From an uncultured Bacteroidales bacterium (GTDB lineage Bacteria > Bacteroidota > Bacteroidia > Bacteroidales > Bacteroidaceae): a stretch of 64,000 nt of DNA. Both the position numbers and the translations under genes were made by a program. The notes beneath the pieces are model-generated. The model searched no databases. It worked only from the letters and a program-made list of their open reading frames with translations, and was not told where the DNA came from. Shown piece by piece: positions 15,688 through 24,168 of the stretch. The stretch is taken from contig CADCBH010000027.1 of NCBI GenBank assembly GCA_902799655.1, positions 1 to 64,000 of the forward strand. The letters are read 5' to 3'. The stretch's first letter is position 1. Every line of letters begins with the position of its first letter.

Positions 15688-18600
15688 TTAGAATGCAAGA
15701 TTGAGACCAAAAGAATAGGTTGTCGGTGAGGGATAGCGGCCATTGTCGCATCCGTAGACATTCACATTCTGAGTGCTTGCACCTACTTCGGGATCATATC
15801 CTGAGTATTTGGTGAAGGTGTAGAGGTTCTGTATGTTGGCATATACACGAAGATTCTCCAGTTTGAAACGCTTGATAAGTTTCTTGGGGAAGGTATATCC
15901 CAGCGAGATGTTCTTGATACGCACATAGCTACCGTCTTCAATATAGCGGTCGCTCATGATGTCATTGTCGTTAGGATCACCGATGACGGCACGAGGAGTA
16001 CTAGTATCAGCGTTTTCTACCTTGACATTGGCTACATCATCATACCAGTTGTAAACCACTAGTCCTCCTATGGTGGATACACCTGCAGAGTAGTCTTTGG
16101 TTGGATCAATGGGGACTAAACGGGCACGGTTGTTGACATCTGTCAACTGATTACTCCATGCACTCTTCATGCTTGATAATGAGATGGCGTTGTAGTTGAG
16201 TACTTTGTTACCTATTGAACCATTGATGAAGATGTTCAGGTCGAAATTCTTATAGGTGAAAGTATTGTTAAAACCAAAGGTCATCTTGGGGAATGGTGAG
16301 CCCAGATTGGTGCGGTCGTTCTCGTCGATAACGCCATCGCCATTCTGATCCTTAAACTTGATATCACCTATGAATACAGTGCTGGTTCGAACATACTTGC
16401 CATCAGAAGGCGTACTCCATGTGGGTTTTGGTGAGTTCTGCAAATCATCCCAGTCCTTGTAGACGCCCTCAGTCTCATAACCATAGAAATTGAAGAGGCT
16501 TTCTCCTACAGAAGACTTGCTGACAATATCTCCCCACTGACCATATCCCCAAATGGCTGCCTGGGCAGTTCCATCGAGTGCTACGAGCTTGTTCTTGTTC
16601 CATGATGCCTGTATCTCTGACTCCCAAGTGAAATCCTTGTTCTGGATAGGACGTCCCTTGATAGTCAACTCAAAACCAGTATTACGGATGTGACCATAGT
16701 TACCCCATGGGGCGTCAATCTTTGAGTTCCAGTTACCTTGTGTACCCATGTAGGTAGGTGTCTGCAACTCCATCAGCATGTCCTTTGACTCCTTATTATA
16801 CCAGTCAAGAGTGATGCTGATACGGTCGTTCAGGAAACCAAGGTCTAAACCGATGTTGGTCTGCTCCTGTTTCTCCCAGTGAATGTCGAGGTTAGGTATG
16901 TTACGAGGACGTAAACCTGTTAAGGCCGATCCCATGTATGCCGTTACGTTGTGAGTGGCTGCACCCCACTTGAAACCACCGATCGAAGAGTTACCAGTCT
17001 GACCCCATCCGATACGCAGCTTACCATTAGAGAGCCATCCTTCAGTGAATTTCTGAATGAACTTTTCGTTTGAGAAGCGCCAACCTACTGCAAATGAGTG
17101 GAATCCTGCCCAGCGCTTGTTGGGACCGAAGTTCGAGCTACCATCGTAACGATAGGTATATGTGGCATTGTAGCGATTGTCGTAGTTATAGGTGAGTCGA
17201 GTGAAGAACGATGCCATTGATGAGCTGTCGTATTGGTCACTAAACTCTTTAGAGGTGGCTGTTCCAAGATAAGGATTGTGGATGTCGTCACTGGTCAGGT
17301 CCTTACCTTGTATCCACAGATTGTCCCACTTGCTTTCCCAGCATTCTTGACCGAGCATAGCGGTGTAGTAGTGCTGACCAAAGTTACCACTGTAGGTCAG
17401 GTAGTTCTTCAGCATCCAGAATGAGCTGTTGTTCTTTGACCAACGCGAGCGGTTGCCTTGTGCTGTGGTAGGTAACTGAATGATAGGCTCGTAGTTCTCA
17501 CCACGATTATAACTCAGGTCATAACCTAACTCAGTATGCCATACCAAATTCTTAATAGGTGTAACCTCTGCAAAGATGTTACCACTAAGTTTCTGTCTCT
17601 TCAAGGTGATTTCATTAGCCATAGCAACGGCAATAGGATTCTTCATAGTATAGTTCTCGCGCACGACGCTTGCGTACGAACCATCTATATTATAAATAGG
17701 CATGTCAGGAAGAGACATCAGCGAGTAGTATATGATACCCTCGGTACCGTCTGCCAACTTCAAGTCGTCCTTAGTGTTGGCATAAGTAACACTCAGACCC
17801 AGTTTCAGCCAAGGCTTCAGTTGTGCATCCAGATTGGTACGCAAGGTGAAACGCTTGAAATTGGAGCCGATGATGGTTCCTTCCTGATTCATGAAGTTAC
17901 CACTGACATAGTACTGGATGTTGTCTGTACCGCCTTGTGCTGCAACCTGATGGCTGTGCTGGAATGCTGTCTGGAAAACGGCGTCTTGCCAGTTTGTACC
18001 CTTACCAAGCAGAGAGATGTCAGAGTGGTAGGCATCTTCCTGTGGATAACCGGTTTTGACAAAATCGTTATAAAAATCTGCAAATTCGCGTAAGTTCATC
18101 AAGTCAAGACGCTTGGTCTGACGACTCCAGGCCATCTGGCCCTCATAAGTAAACTTGGCCTCACCAGCTTTACCGCGCTTGGTAGTGATAAGGACGACAC
18201 CGTTAGCACCCTGGGCACCATAGATGGCGGTAGCAGAGGCATCTTTCAGAATCTCCATGCTGACAATGTCGGCAGGGTTGATAGTAGAAAGAGGAGAGAT
18301 GGTTGATACAGAACCGTTACCCAGTCCGTCAACACCAAAGTCGTTTGCCGAGTGTCCGCTGCTTTGGAAGATGACACCATCGATGACATACAAAGGCTCA
18401 GCGCCTGCATTGATGGTAGCCTGACCACGAACACGGATAGACATGGAAGAACCAGGCGCACCAGAAGTGGCCATAGAGGTTACACCTGCTGCTCGGCCAG
18501 CGAAAGCTTGGTCAAGGTTTGTGATAACTGATCCCTTAAGTGCATCCTCGCCTAATGATACAGATGCACCTGAAATGTCGCTCTTCTTCATGGTACCATA

Positions 18601-18975
18601 ACCAACGACAACGACCTCGTCAAGAACTTTCTTGTCCTCCTCAAGGGTGATGTCATAGTGGGCTTGTGCGCCAATCTTAACCTCTTTGGTGATGTATCCG
18701 ATGTAGGAAATCACCAGAGTCTGGCCCTGACTGGCATTGAGCGAGAAGTTACCATCGAAATCGGTGGCGACACCATTCGACGTTCCCTTAATCACTACAC
18801 TGGCACCGATAACGGGACCCATGGCATCCGATACGGTACCAGTAACTTTTTTCGCCTGTTGTACGGTTGGTAAGGGCGATGTGCCTTCACCAGCATACAG
18901 TTGAGACGAATACCCTGACAAGACGATCGTACATAGTCCTGCCAGTAGCGTGCTCTTACTGATAATGAGATTCAT
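15688..18975 (-). CDS. susC: SusC-like TonB-dependent outer-membrane transporter
   Basis: 1,095 residues. Signal peptide to about residue 28; a carboxypeptidase-regulatory-like beta domain (about 43-115, VTGTVSDAMGPVIGASVVIK); the TonB-box region DEVVVVGYG near 118-126; a plug domain (about 130-240, with GAPGSSMSIRVRGQATI and YVIDGV); then a 22-strand barrel ending in a C-terminal aromatic (SFGLNLAF). It imports oligosaccharides across the outer membrane using TonB energy, paired with SusD. First gene of the four-gene import unit. Its promoter region is shared with the divergent intracellular mannan operon, so import and breakdown are probably switched on together. Confidence 0.95.
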   Translation of the reverse strand: MNLIISKSTLLAGLCTIVLSGYSSQLYAGEGTSPLPTVQQAKKVTGTVSDAMGPVIGASVVIKGTSNGVATDFDGNFSLNASQGQTLVISYIGYITKEVKIGAQAHYDITLEEDKKVLDEVVVVGYGTMKKSDISGASVSLGEDALKGSVITNLDQAFAGRAAGVTSMATSGAPGSSMSIRVRGQATINAGAEPLYVIDGVIFQSSGHSANDFGVDGLGNGSVSTISPLSTINPADIVSMEILKDASATAIYGAQGANGVVLITTKRGKAGEAKFTYEGQMAWSRQTKRLDLMNLREFADFYNDFVKTGYPQEDAYHSDISLLGKGTNWQDAVFQTAFQHSHQVAAQGGTDNIQYYVSGNFMNQEGTIIGSNFKRFTLRTNLDAQLKPWLKLGLSVTYANTKDDLKLADGTEGIIYYSLMSLPDMPIYNIDGSYASVVRENYTMKNPIAVAMANEITLKRQKLSGNIFAEVTPIKNLVWHTELGYDLSYNRGENYEPIIQLPTTAQGNRSRWSKNNSSFWMLKNYLTYSGNFGQHYYTAMLGQECWESKWDNLWIQGKDLTSDDIHNPYLGTATSKEFSDQYDSSSMASFFTRLTYNYDNRYNATYTYRYDGSSNFGPNKRWAGFHSFAVGWRFSNEKFIQKFTEGWLSNGKLRIGWGQTGNSSIGGFKWGAATHNVTAYMGSALTGLRPRNIPNLDIHWEKQEQTNIGLDLGFLNDRISITLDWYNKESKDMLMELQTPTYMGTQGNWNSKIDAPWGNYGHIRNTGFELTIKGRPIQNKDFTWESEIQASWNKNKLVALDGTAQAAIWGYGQWGDIVSKSSVGESLFNFYGYETEGVYKDWDDLQNSPKPTWSTPSDGKYVRTSTVFIGDIKFKDQNGDGVIDENDRTNLGSPFPKMTFGFNNTFTYKNFDLNIFINGSIGNKVLNYNAISLSSMKSAWSNQLTDVNNRARLVPIDPTKDYSAGVSTIGGLVVYNWYDDVANVKVENADTSTPRAVIGDPNDNDIMSDRYIEDGSYVRIKNISLGYTFPKKLIKRFKLENLRVYANIQNLYTFTKYSGYDPEVGASTQNVNVYGCDNGRYPSPTTYSFGLNLAF

Positions 18976-19036
18976 ACGTAGTTTTTATTTAGTTTAATAG
19001 TAAAGATGTATTATCAAGTTTTGTAGTTTTCGAGTG

Positions 19037-19068
19037 CAAAGATAGAGTAATAATTTGAAAGTCTCAGA
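19037..19068 (-). promoter_or_regulatory. Promoter of the SusC operon
   Basis: Minus strand: TCTG (one mismatch to TTTG, 19065-19068), 20-bp spacer, TATCTTTG (19037-19044). It lies about 60 bp before the susC ATG, leaving a short leader. Confidence 0.55.
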
Positions 19069-19099
19069 GTTTTTTTTGTCTTTTTTTTGTACTTTTTTG

Positions 19100-19132
19100 C
19101 GAAGTATCGAATATAAGCAAAAAAGTATCATA
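19100..19132 (+). promoter_or_regulatory. Two AGTATC sites 21 bp apart, candidate operator
   Basis: GCGAAGTATCGAA (19100-19112) and GCAAAAAAGTATCATA (19117-19132) are in the same orientation with GTATC cores exactly 21 bp apart, two helical turns. The second site matches 5360-5374 with one mismatch. They lie between the two divergent promoters of the mannan import and breakdown operons. Confidence 0.5.
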
Positions 19133-19160
19133 TTGTTTTCAGAAATATATGTTATCTTTG
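19132..19160 (+). promoter_or_regulatory. Promoter of the mannan breakdown operon
   Basis: TATCTTTG at 19153-19160 is a consensus -7 box. The nearest TTG-containing element (ATTG at 19132-19135) is at a short 17-bp spacing, so the -33 part is weak. It directly abuts the downstream AGTATCA site, consistent with activation from that site. Confidence 0.5.
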
Positions 19161-19189
19161 CATCGTGGAACTAAGAACCAAGTATAGAT

Positions 19190-20485
19190 ATGAGAAAAAC
19201 CAGACTGTTCATTCTGATGCTGACACTCCTTGGAGTCGTAGCTGCTTCTGCTCAGATTAAAGGTACCAATATCCAGGTGATGGTGACTCCCGATCATCAG
19301 GACTGGAACTATGAGGTAGGGCAGACAGCTGTGTTCAAGGTTAGCGTGTTGCGCTCTTCTACCTTACTTAATAATGTAACTGTTGATTACGAGGCAGGCC
19401 CGGAGATGTATCCAGAGGTCAAGAAAAATACTGTCGTATTAAAGGATGGCACAATGACCTGGAAAGGCAAGATGACCAAGCCAGGCTTTTATCGTCTGAA
19501 GGTGACGGCCCATGTCAATGGTAAAGACTATGATGGTGCATGTACGGCAGCATTCTCACCTGAGAAGCTACAGCCCACAACGATAGAACCCAAGGATTTT
19601 GATGCTTTCTGGGGAAAGACGCTTGAGGAGGCCCGCTGGACATCGTTGATGCCCCAACGCGAGCTGTTGGCTGATCGCAGCAACGAGGATGTCAATGTCT
19701 ATCAGGTTTCGTTTCAGAATATCCGCTGGGGCTCGCGTACATATGGTATCCTGTCAGTTCCTGCCAAGCCAGGCAAGTATCCTGCTCTGTTGAGAGTACC
19801 TGGTGCTGGTGTCCGTCCCTATTCTGGTGATACTTATACTGCTCCTACACAGGCAATCATATTAGAGATAGGTATACATGGTGTGGATGTCACCCAGCCA
19901 CAGACCTTCTATGATAACCTGATGAATGGTGCCTTGAACTGCTATTGGAACTTTGGCATGGATAATCGCGACGACAGCTACTACAAGCGGGTAGTCGTAG
20001 GATGTGTCCGTGCGGTCGATTATATTGCCACCCTGCCTGAATGGGATGGCAAGACGCTGGGCGTGACGGGAGCCAGTCAGGGAGGTTTCCTCTCGTATGC
20101 TACAGCAGCGCTCGACTCTCGCATCACCTTTGTAGCTGCTGTACATCCTGCACTCTGCGACCATACTGCCTCGCTAAAAGGTATCGCCTGCGGGTGGCCA
20201 CATTATTTCTATTGGAACAAAGGAAAGAATATGGAGAAGCAGATAGAGACGTCGCGCTACTATGATGGGGTGAATTTTGTGCGTCGTATCAAGTGTCCTA
20301 CATGGGTGTCGTTTGGCTATAATGACGACGTGGTGCCTCCCACCACAGCCTATGCCACCTATAATACGCTCACCTGTCCTAAAGTGCTGAGCATCTATCA
20401 GCAGACAGCCCACTTCTGGTATCAGGAACAATGGGATGAATGGCAAGCATGGATGAAAAAGGAATTAGGAGTTACGAATAAATAG
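19190..20485 (+). CDS. Secreted CE7-type acetyl esterase
   Basis: 431 residues with a signal peptide (MRKTRLFILMLTLLGVVAASA). An N-terminal beta-sandwich (about 25-125) precedes an acetyl xylan esterase (AXE1/CE7) alpha/beta hydrolase. The nucleophile is Ser296 in VTGASQGGFLS, acid Asp379 or 380 in YNDDVVPPT, and His408 in QTAHFWY. It likely removes acetyl groups from imported or surface manno-oligosaccharides, a second esterase besides the modular one at 5450; the two share the GxSQGG motif but not the W-G-W modules. First gene of a four-gene operon with GH26, GH130 and epimerase. Lacking a lipobox, it is probably periplasmic. True substrate unknown. Confidence 0.82.
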   Translation: MRKTRLFILMLTLLGVVAASAQIKGTNIQVMVTPDHQDWNYEVGQTAVFKVSVLRSSTLLNNVTVDYEAGPEMYPEVKKNTVVLKDGTMTWKGKMTKPGFYRLKVTAHVNGKDYDGACTAAFSPEKLQPTTIEPKDFDAFWGKTLEEARWTSLMPQRELLADRSNEDVNVYQVSFQNIRWGSRTYGILSVPAKPGKYPALLRVPGAGVRPYSGDTYTAPTQAIILEIGIHGVDVTQPQTFYDNLMNGALNCYWNFGMDNRDDSYYKRVVVGCVRAVDYIATLPEWDGKTLGVTGASQGGFLSYATAALDSRITFVAAVHPALCDHTASLKGIACGWPHYFYWNKGKNMEKQIETSRYYDGVNFVRRIKCPTWVSFGYNDDVVPPTTAYATYNTLTCPKVLSIYQQTAHFWYQEQWDEWQAWMKKELGVTNK

Positions 20486-20495
20486 TTTCAAAAGG

Positions 20496-21617
20496 ATGAA
20501 GTACTATATATATATAATAGGTGTAGCCATGATGATGGCTGCCTGTGGCCAGAAGGCTGTCGTAGAGAAGAGTCAGAGTGAACAATTGGCTGAGCGCCTG
20601 AAGACCCTGCAAGGCAAAGGCTATATGATGGGGCACCAGGACGACCCGATGTATGGTGTGACGTGGATGGGGACCTATCGGGGTGATAGTGCCGAGCTGA
20701 ACAGAAGTGACGTGCAGGCTACCGTTGGCGACTATCCTGCCGTGATGGGCTTTGACCTGGGCGGTATCGAGATGGGCGACAGCAAGAATCTGGACAGCGT
20801 ACCCTTCACCCGTATCCACGATGAACTGATTGCTCATCATGAGCGTGGTGGTATCGTGACACTCAGCTGGCATCCACGCAATCCCCTGACAACGGGCGAC
20901 AGAGGCGGACGATTCCCTAAAGGGTCAGCATGGGATGTAAGCGACTCGACAGTCGTCAAGAATATATTGCCTGGAGGTTCACAGTATGAGCTTTTCCAAG
21001 TATGGATGCAGCGTGTGGCTGACTTCATCGCTGAACTGAAAGACAAGGATGGAAAGCCCGTTCCCGTTATCTTCCGTCCCTGGCATGAGAACAATGGCTC
21101 ATGGTTCTGGTGGGGACAGAAGCTCTGCTCTGACGAGGAGTTCCGTAGCCTCTGGAATATGCTGCAGGACTATATGAATGAGCGTGGCCTTGATAACCTG
21201 CTTTGGAGCTATTCGCCCAATCTGGATGGTCAGTGGACGGAGGAGCGCTTCCTGGCCCGCTATCCAGGTAATGATCGCGTCACGCTGATTGGTGAGGATG
21301 CTTACCAGTGGGGTACGGAAGAGGACTTCGTCAAGCAACTTACTGCCGACCTTGACTTCCTGAGTGCCTTTGCCAAGAACAACGATAAGTTGTACGCCAT
21401 GACAGAGTGCGGCTACAAGAATATACCAGATTCAACATGGTTTACGAGGGTGCTGAAACCTGTCATGGATCGCTACAAACTGAGCTATTTCCTTTTGTGG
21501 CGCAACTACAAGGAAGAGTATTTCGGCCCGTCACCCGAGTTGCCCTGTGCTGCTGACTTCAAAAAGCTGTATGAGGCAGAGAACACGCTATTCCTAAAAG
21601 ATATCATTTCGAAATAA
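20496..21617 (+). CDS. GH26 lipoprotein beta-mannanase (mannobiose-releasing type likely)
   Basis: 373 residues with lipobox MMMAAC (Cys17). GH26 barrel: acid/base Glu198 in IFRPWHENNGSWFWWG and nucleophile Glu304 in YAMTECGY. The HENNGSWFWWG form differs from the HEAAGN form of the other two GH26 domains here and fits the subgroup that includes BfMan26A-like enzymes encoded beside GH130 and epimerase genes, which releases mannobiose. The next two genes consume mannobiose, which supports that role. Lipidated, so attached to a membrane; periplasmic or outer-surface side cannot be told from sequence. The start lies 10 bp after the esterase stop. Confidence 0.9.
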   Translation: MKYYIYIIGVAMMMAACGQKAVVEKSQSEQLAERLKTLQGKGYMMGHQDDPMYGVTWMGTYRGDSAELNRSDVQATVGDYPAVMGFDLGGIEMGDSKNLDSVPFTRIHDELIAHHERGGIVTLSWHPRNPLTTGDRGGRFPKGSAWDVSDSTVVKNILPGGSQYELFQVWMQRVADFIAELKDKDGKPVPVIFRPWHENNGSWFWWGQKLCSDEEFRSLWNMLQDYMNERGLDNLLWSYSPNLDGQWTEERFLARYPGNDRVTLIGEDAYQWGTEEDFVKQLTADLDFLSAFAKNNDKLYAMTECGYKNIPDSTWFTRVLKPVMDRYKLSYFLLWRNYKEEYFGPSPELPCAADFKKLYEAENTLFLKDIISK

Positions 21618-21630
21618 ATACTTTAATGTT

Positions 21631-22797
21631 ATGAGCAATTTTCAAGAAAGACTAAAAGCGCTGCGTGCACACCACGAGGAGTTGCTGACACGCAAGAATC
21701 AACCAGTAGAATGGGGCAATGGCATCTACGACAAGTGGCAGTACCCAATTTTAACCGCTGAACATACGCCATTGGAATGGCGCTATGACTTCTGTGAGCA
21801 GGACAATCCCTATCTGATGCAGCGCATCATGATGAATGCCACACTGAACTCTGGTGCCCTGAAATGGCAGGGAAAGTATGTGCTGGTAGTACGTGTGGAG
21901 GGTGCCGACCGCAAGTCGTTCTTTGCTGTGGCAGAGAGTCCTAACGGCGTTGACAATTTCCGTTTCTGGGAAGAACCCATTACCATGCCCGATACAGACG
22001 ACCCTGCTACCAATATCTACGATATGCGCATCACACAGCATGAGGATGGCTGGATCTATGGCGTATTCTGTGCTGAGCGCCACGACCCTTCACAGCCAGG
22101 CAATCTGAGTGCGGCAACAGCTACAGCAGCCATCGCCCGTACCAAGGACCTGAAGACCTGGGAACGTCTGCCCGATTTGAAAACCAAGTCGCAACAGCGT
22201 AATGTAGTGCTGCATCCGGAGTTTGTGGACGGCAAATATGCCTTCTATACACGTCCGCAGGATGGGTTTATTGACACTGGTTCTGGTGGTGGCATTGGCT
22301 GGGCACTTGTCGACGATATTACGAATGCCGAGATTAAGGAGGAGAAAATCATCTATGAGCGCAAGTATCATACTATCACAGAGGTGAAGAACGGTGAGGG
22401 ACCACACCCCATCAAGACCCCCCAGGGATGGCTGCATCTGGCTCATGGCGTGCGAGGCACAGCAGATGGCCTGCGCTACGTACTGTATATGTATATGACC
22501 GCCCTTGACGACCCCACAAAGGTGATTGCCCGTCCAGGAGGATTCTTCCTTGTGCCTACAGGCGACGAGTATCTGGGTGATGTGATGAATGTGGCCTTTG
22601 CCAACGGATGGATTGCTGACGAGGATGGCAAGGTGTTCATCTACTACGCCTCTGCTGACACTCGTATGCATGTGGCAACCTCAACCATCGACAAGCTTGT
22701 TGACTATTGCATGAATACACCTGAGGACGGCTACTATACGGCAGCCTCGGTAGAGACCATCAAGAAACTGATTGCAAAAAACAAACATAATGGATAA
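21631..22797 (+). CDS. GH130 4-O-beta-D-mannosyl-D-glucose phosphorylase
   Basis: 388 residues, no signal peptide, so cytoplasmic. The N-terminus (AHHEELLTRKNQP), the metal-free five-bladed propeller motifs and Asp131 in NIYDMRITQHEDGW match GH130 subfamily 1, where the equivalent Asp is the proton donor. The enzyme uses phosphate to split mannosyl-beta-1,4-glucose into mannose-1-phosphate and glucose. It stands between a mannobiose-releasing GH26 and the epimerase that makes its substrate, the known order of this pathway in Bacteroides fragilis-type clusters. Its 3' end overlaps the epimerase gene by 8 bp. Confidence 0.92.
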   Translation: MSNFQERLKALRAHHEELLTRKNQPVEWGNGIYDKWQYPILTAEHTPLEWRYDFCEQDNPYLMQRIMMNATLNSGALKWQGKYVLVVRVEGADRKSFFAVAESPNGVDNFRFWEEPITMPDTDDPATNIYDMRITQHEDGWIYGVFCAERHDPSQPGNLSAATATAAIARTKDLKTWERLPDLKTKSQQRNVVLHPEFVDGKYAFYTRPQDGFIDTGSGGGIGWALVDDITNAEIKEEKIIYERKYHTITEVKNGEGPHPIKTPQGWLHLAHGVRGTADGLRYVLYMYMTALDDPTKVIARPGGFFLVPTGDEYLGDVMNVAFANGWIADEDGKVFIYYASADTRMHVATSTIDKLVDYCMNTPEDGYYTAASVETIKKLIAKNKHNG

Positions 22798-24070
22798 TAT
22801 GACGATGAGGCAGGAAATGCAGGATGTGTTGAGAAACAATATCCTGCTTTTCTGGCTCGAAAAAATGCAAGACCATGAGCATGGAGGCTTCTATGGTCGT
22901 ATGGACGGACAGGGCGTGATACATCCTGAGGCAGAGAAAGGTGCCATACTGAATGCCCGCATACTATGGTCGTTCTCTGCTGCCTATCGGGTACTTGGAA
23001 ATGCTGAGTATCTGGAAGCCGCTACGCGTGCCAAGGAATACATCATCAACCATTTTATAGATAAAGAGTATGGGGGCGTGTACTGGAGCGTCGATTATCA
23101 GGGACGCCCCCTTGATACCAAGAAACAGTTCTATGCCATTGGCTTTGCCATCTATGGCCTGTCGGAATATGCACGAGCCACAGGTGACAGAGAGGCGCTG
23201 GAATATGCACTCGACCTGTATGACTCGATTGAGACGCATGCCTTCGACCATGAGCACAACGGCTATATAGAGGCGTGTACAAGAGAGTGGGGAGAAATTG
23301 CTGATATGCGTCTGTCGGAATTGGATGCCAACTATCCCAAATCGCAGAATACCCATCTGCATATCATTGAACCCTATACTAACCTGTTGCGCTGCCTGAG
23401 AGAACTGCAGGCTCGTCAGTCGTGCGACTATGTACCAGCCATTGGCTCCGTATTGCCTGTGGATATCAGTGTCCCTACGGAAACCATTCTGAGTGTCGAG
23501 GCTTCACTGCGTAATCTCATCGACATCTTCACAGATAAGATTCTGAATCCTGAGACATACCACCTCGACCTCTTCTTCGAGATGGACTGGACACGAGGTG
23601 CAGGCCATCTGGAGAGCTACGGACACGATATTGAGTGCTCGTGGCTGATGCACGAGGCTGCTTTGGTATTAGGCGACGGACAGGTGCTGGCGAAGGTGGA
23701 ACCCATCGTCCGCAAGGTCGCCCAGGCTTCTGCCAAGGGACTGCGCCCTGATGGTTCCATGATTCATGAGGCCAACCTCGATACAGGACATGTGGACGAC
23801 GACCTCCACTGGTGGGTGCAGGCAGAGAATGTGGTGGGATGGTTCAATATCTACCAGTACTTCCATGATGAAGATGCGTTGGTTAAGGCCCAGCGCTGCT
23901 GGGACTATATCAAGACGGAGCTCATTGACTACGAACATGGCGAGTGGTATTGGAGCCGTCATGCTGACGGAACGCTTAACCTCACCGATGATCATGCGGG
24001 CTTTTGGAAATGTCCCTATCACAACAGCCGCATGTGTCTGGAGATTTTAGAGAGAACGGAAGCATTTTAG
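22790..24070 (+). CDS. Cellobiose 2-epimerase (mannobiose to mannosyl-glucose)
   Basis: 426 residues of the N-acylglucosamine 2-epimerase superfamily, an (alpha/alpha)6 barrel. Markers are GGFYGRMDGQG near the start, NTHLHIIEPYTNLL, HDIECSWLMHEAAL and DDLHWWVQAENVVGWFN, carrying the conserved His residues. No signal peptide. It epimerises the reducing-end mannose of mannobiose to glucose, feeding GH130. I chose ATG 22790 because it overlaps the GH130 stop (ATGGATAA) and matches family length; an upstream ATG at 22772 adds six residues. The stop codon sits in the loop of the operon's terminator. Confidence 0.9.
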   Translation: MDNMTMRQEMQDVLRNNILLFWLEKMQDHEHGGFYGRMDGQGVIHPEAEKGAILNARILWSFSAAYRVLGNAEYLEAATRAKEYIINHFIDKEYGGVYWSVDYQGRPLDTKKQFYAIGFAIYGLSEYARATGDREALEYALDLYDSIETHAFDHEHNGYIEACTREWGEIADMRLSELDANYPKSQNTHLHIIEPYTNLLRCLRELQARQSCDYVPAIGSVLPVDISVPTETILSVEASLRNLIDIFTDKILNPETYHLDLFFEMDWTRGAGHLESYGHDIECSWLMHEAALVLGDGQVLAKVEPIVRKVAQASAKGLRPDGSMIHEANLDTGHVDDDLHWWVQAENVVGWFNIYQYFHDEDALVKAQRCWDYIKTELIDYEHGEWYWSRHADGTLNLTDDHAGFWKCPYHNSRMCLEILERTEAF

Positions 24071-24085
24071 CTTCCGTTTCTTTGT
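24055..24085 (+). terminator. Terminator overlapping the end of the epimerase gene
   Basis: Eight-bp stem (AACGGAAG at 24055-24062, CTTCCGTT at 24071-24078), with the TAG stop codon (24068-24070) in the loop, followed by a T-rich stretch. The left arm encodes the last residues of the epimerase. Confidence 0.7.
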
Positions 24086-24111
24086 CGTGTTGATAAATAA
24101 AGAGATAAACG

Positions 24112-24143
24112 TTTGGTATTTCGATTGTTTTTTTGTACTTTTG
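24112..24143 (+). promoter_or_regulatory. Full Bacteroidota-type promoter of the phosphatase gene
   Basis: TTTG (24112-24115), 20-bp spacer, TACTTTTG (24136-24143): an exact -33/-7 match, 25 bp before the ATG. It shows the phosphatase is separate from the mannan operon. Confidence 0.75.
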
Positions 24144-24168
24144 CGGAAAATAAAAACCTTAAGGAATT

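Noticed and set aside
22772-22790. Earlier ATG for the epimerase
   Set aside because: The 22790 start gives the typical family N-terminus and the common 8-bp stop/start overlap; the six extra residues are not conserved in pattern.
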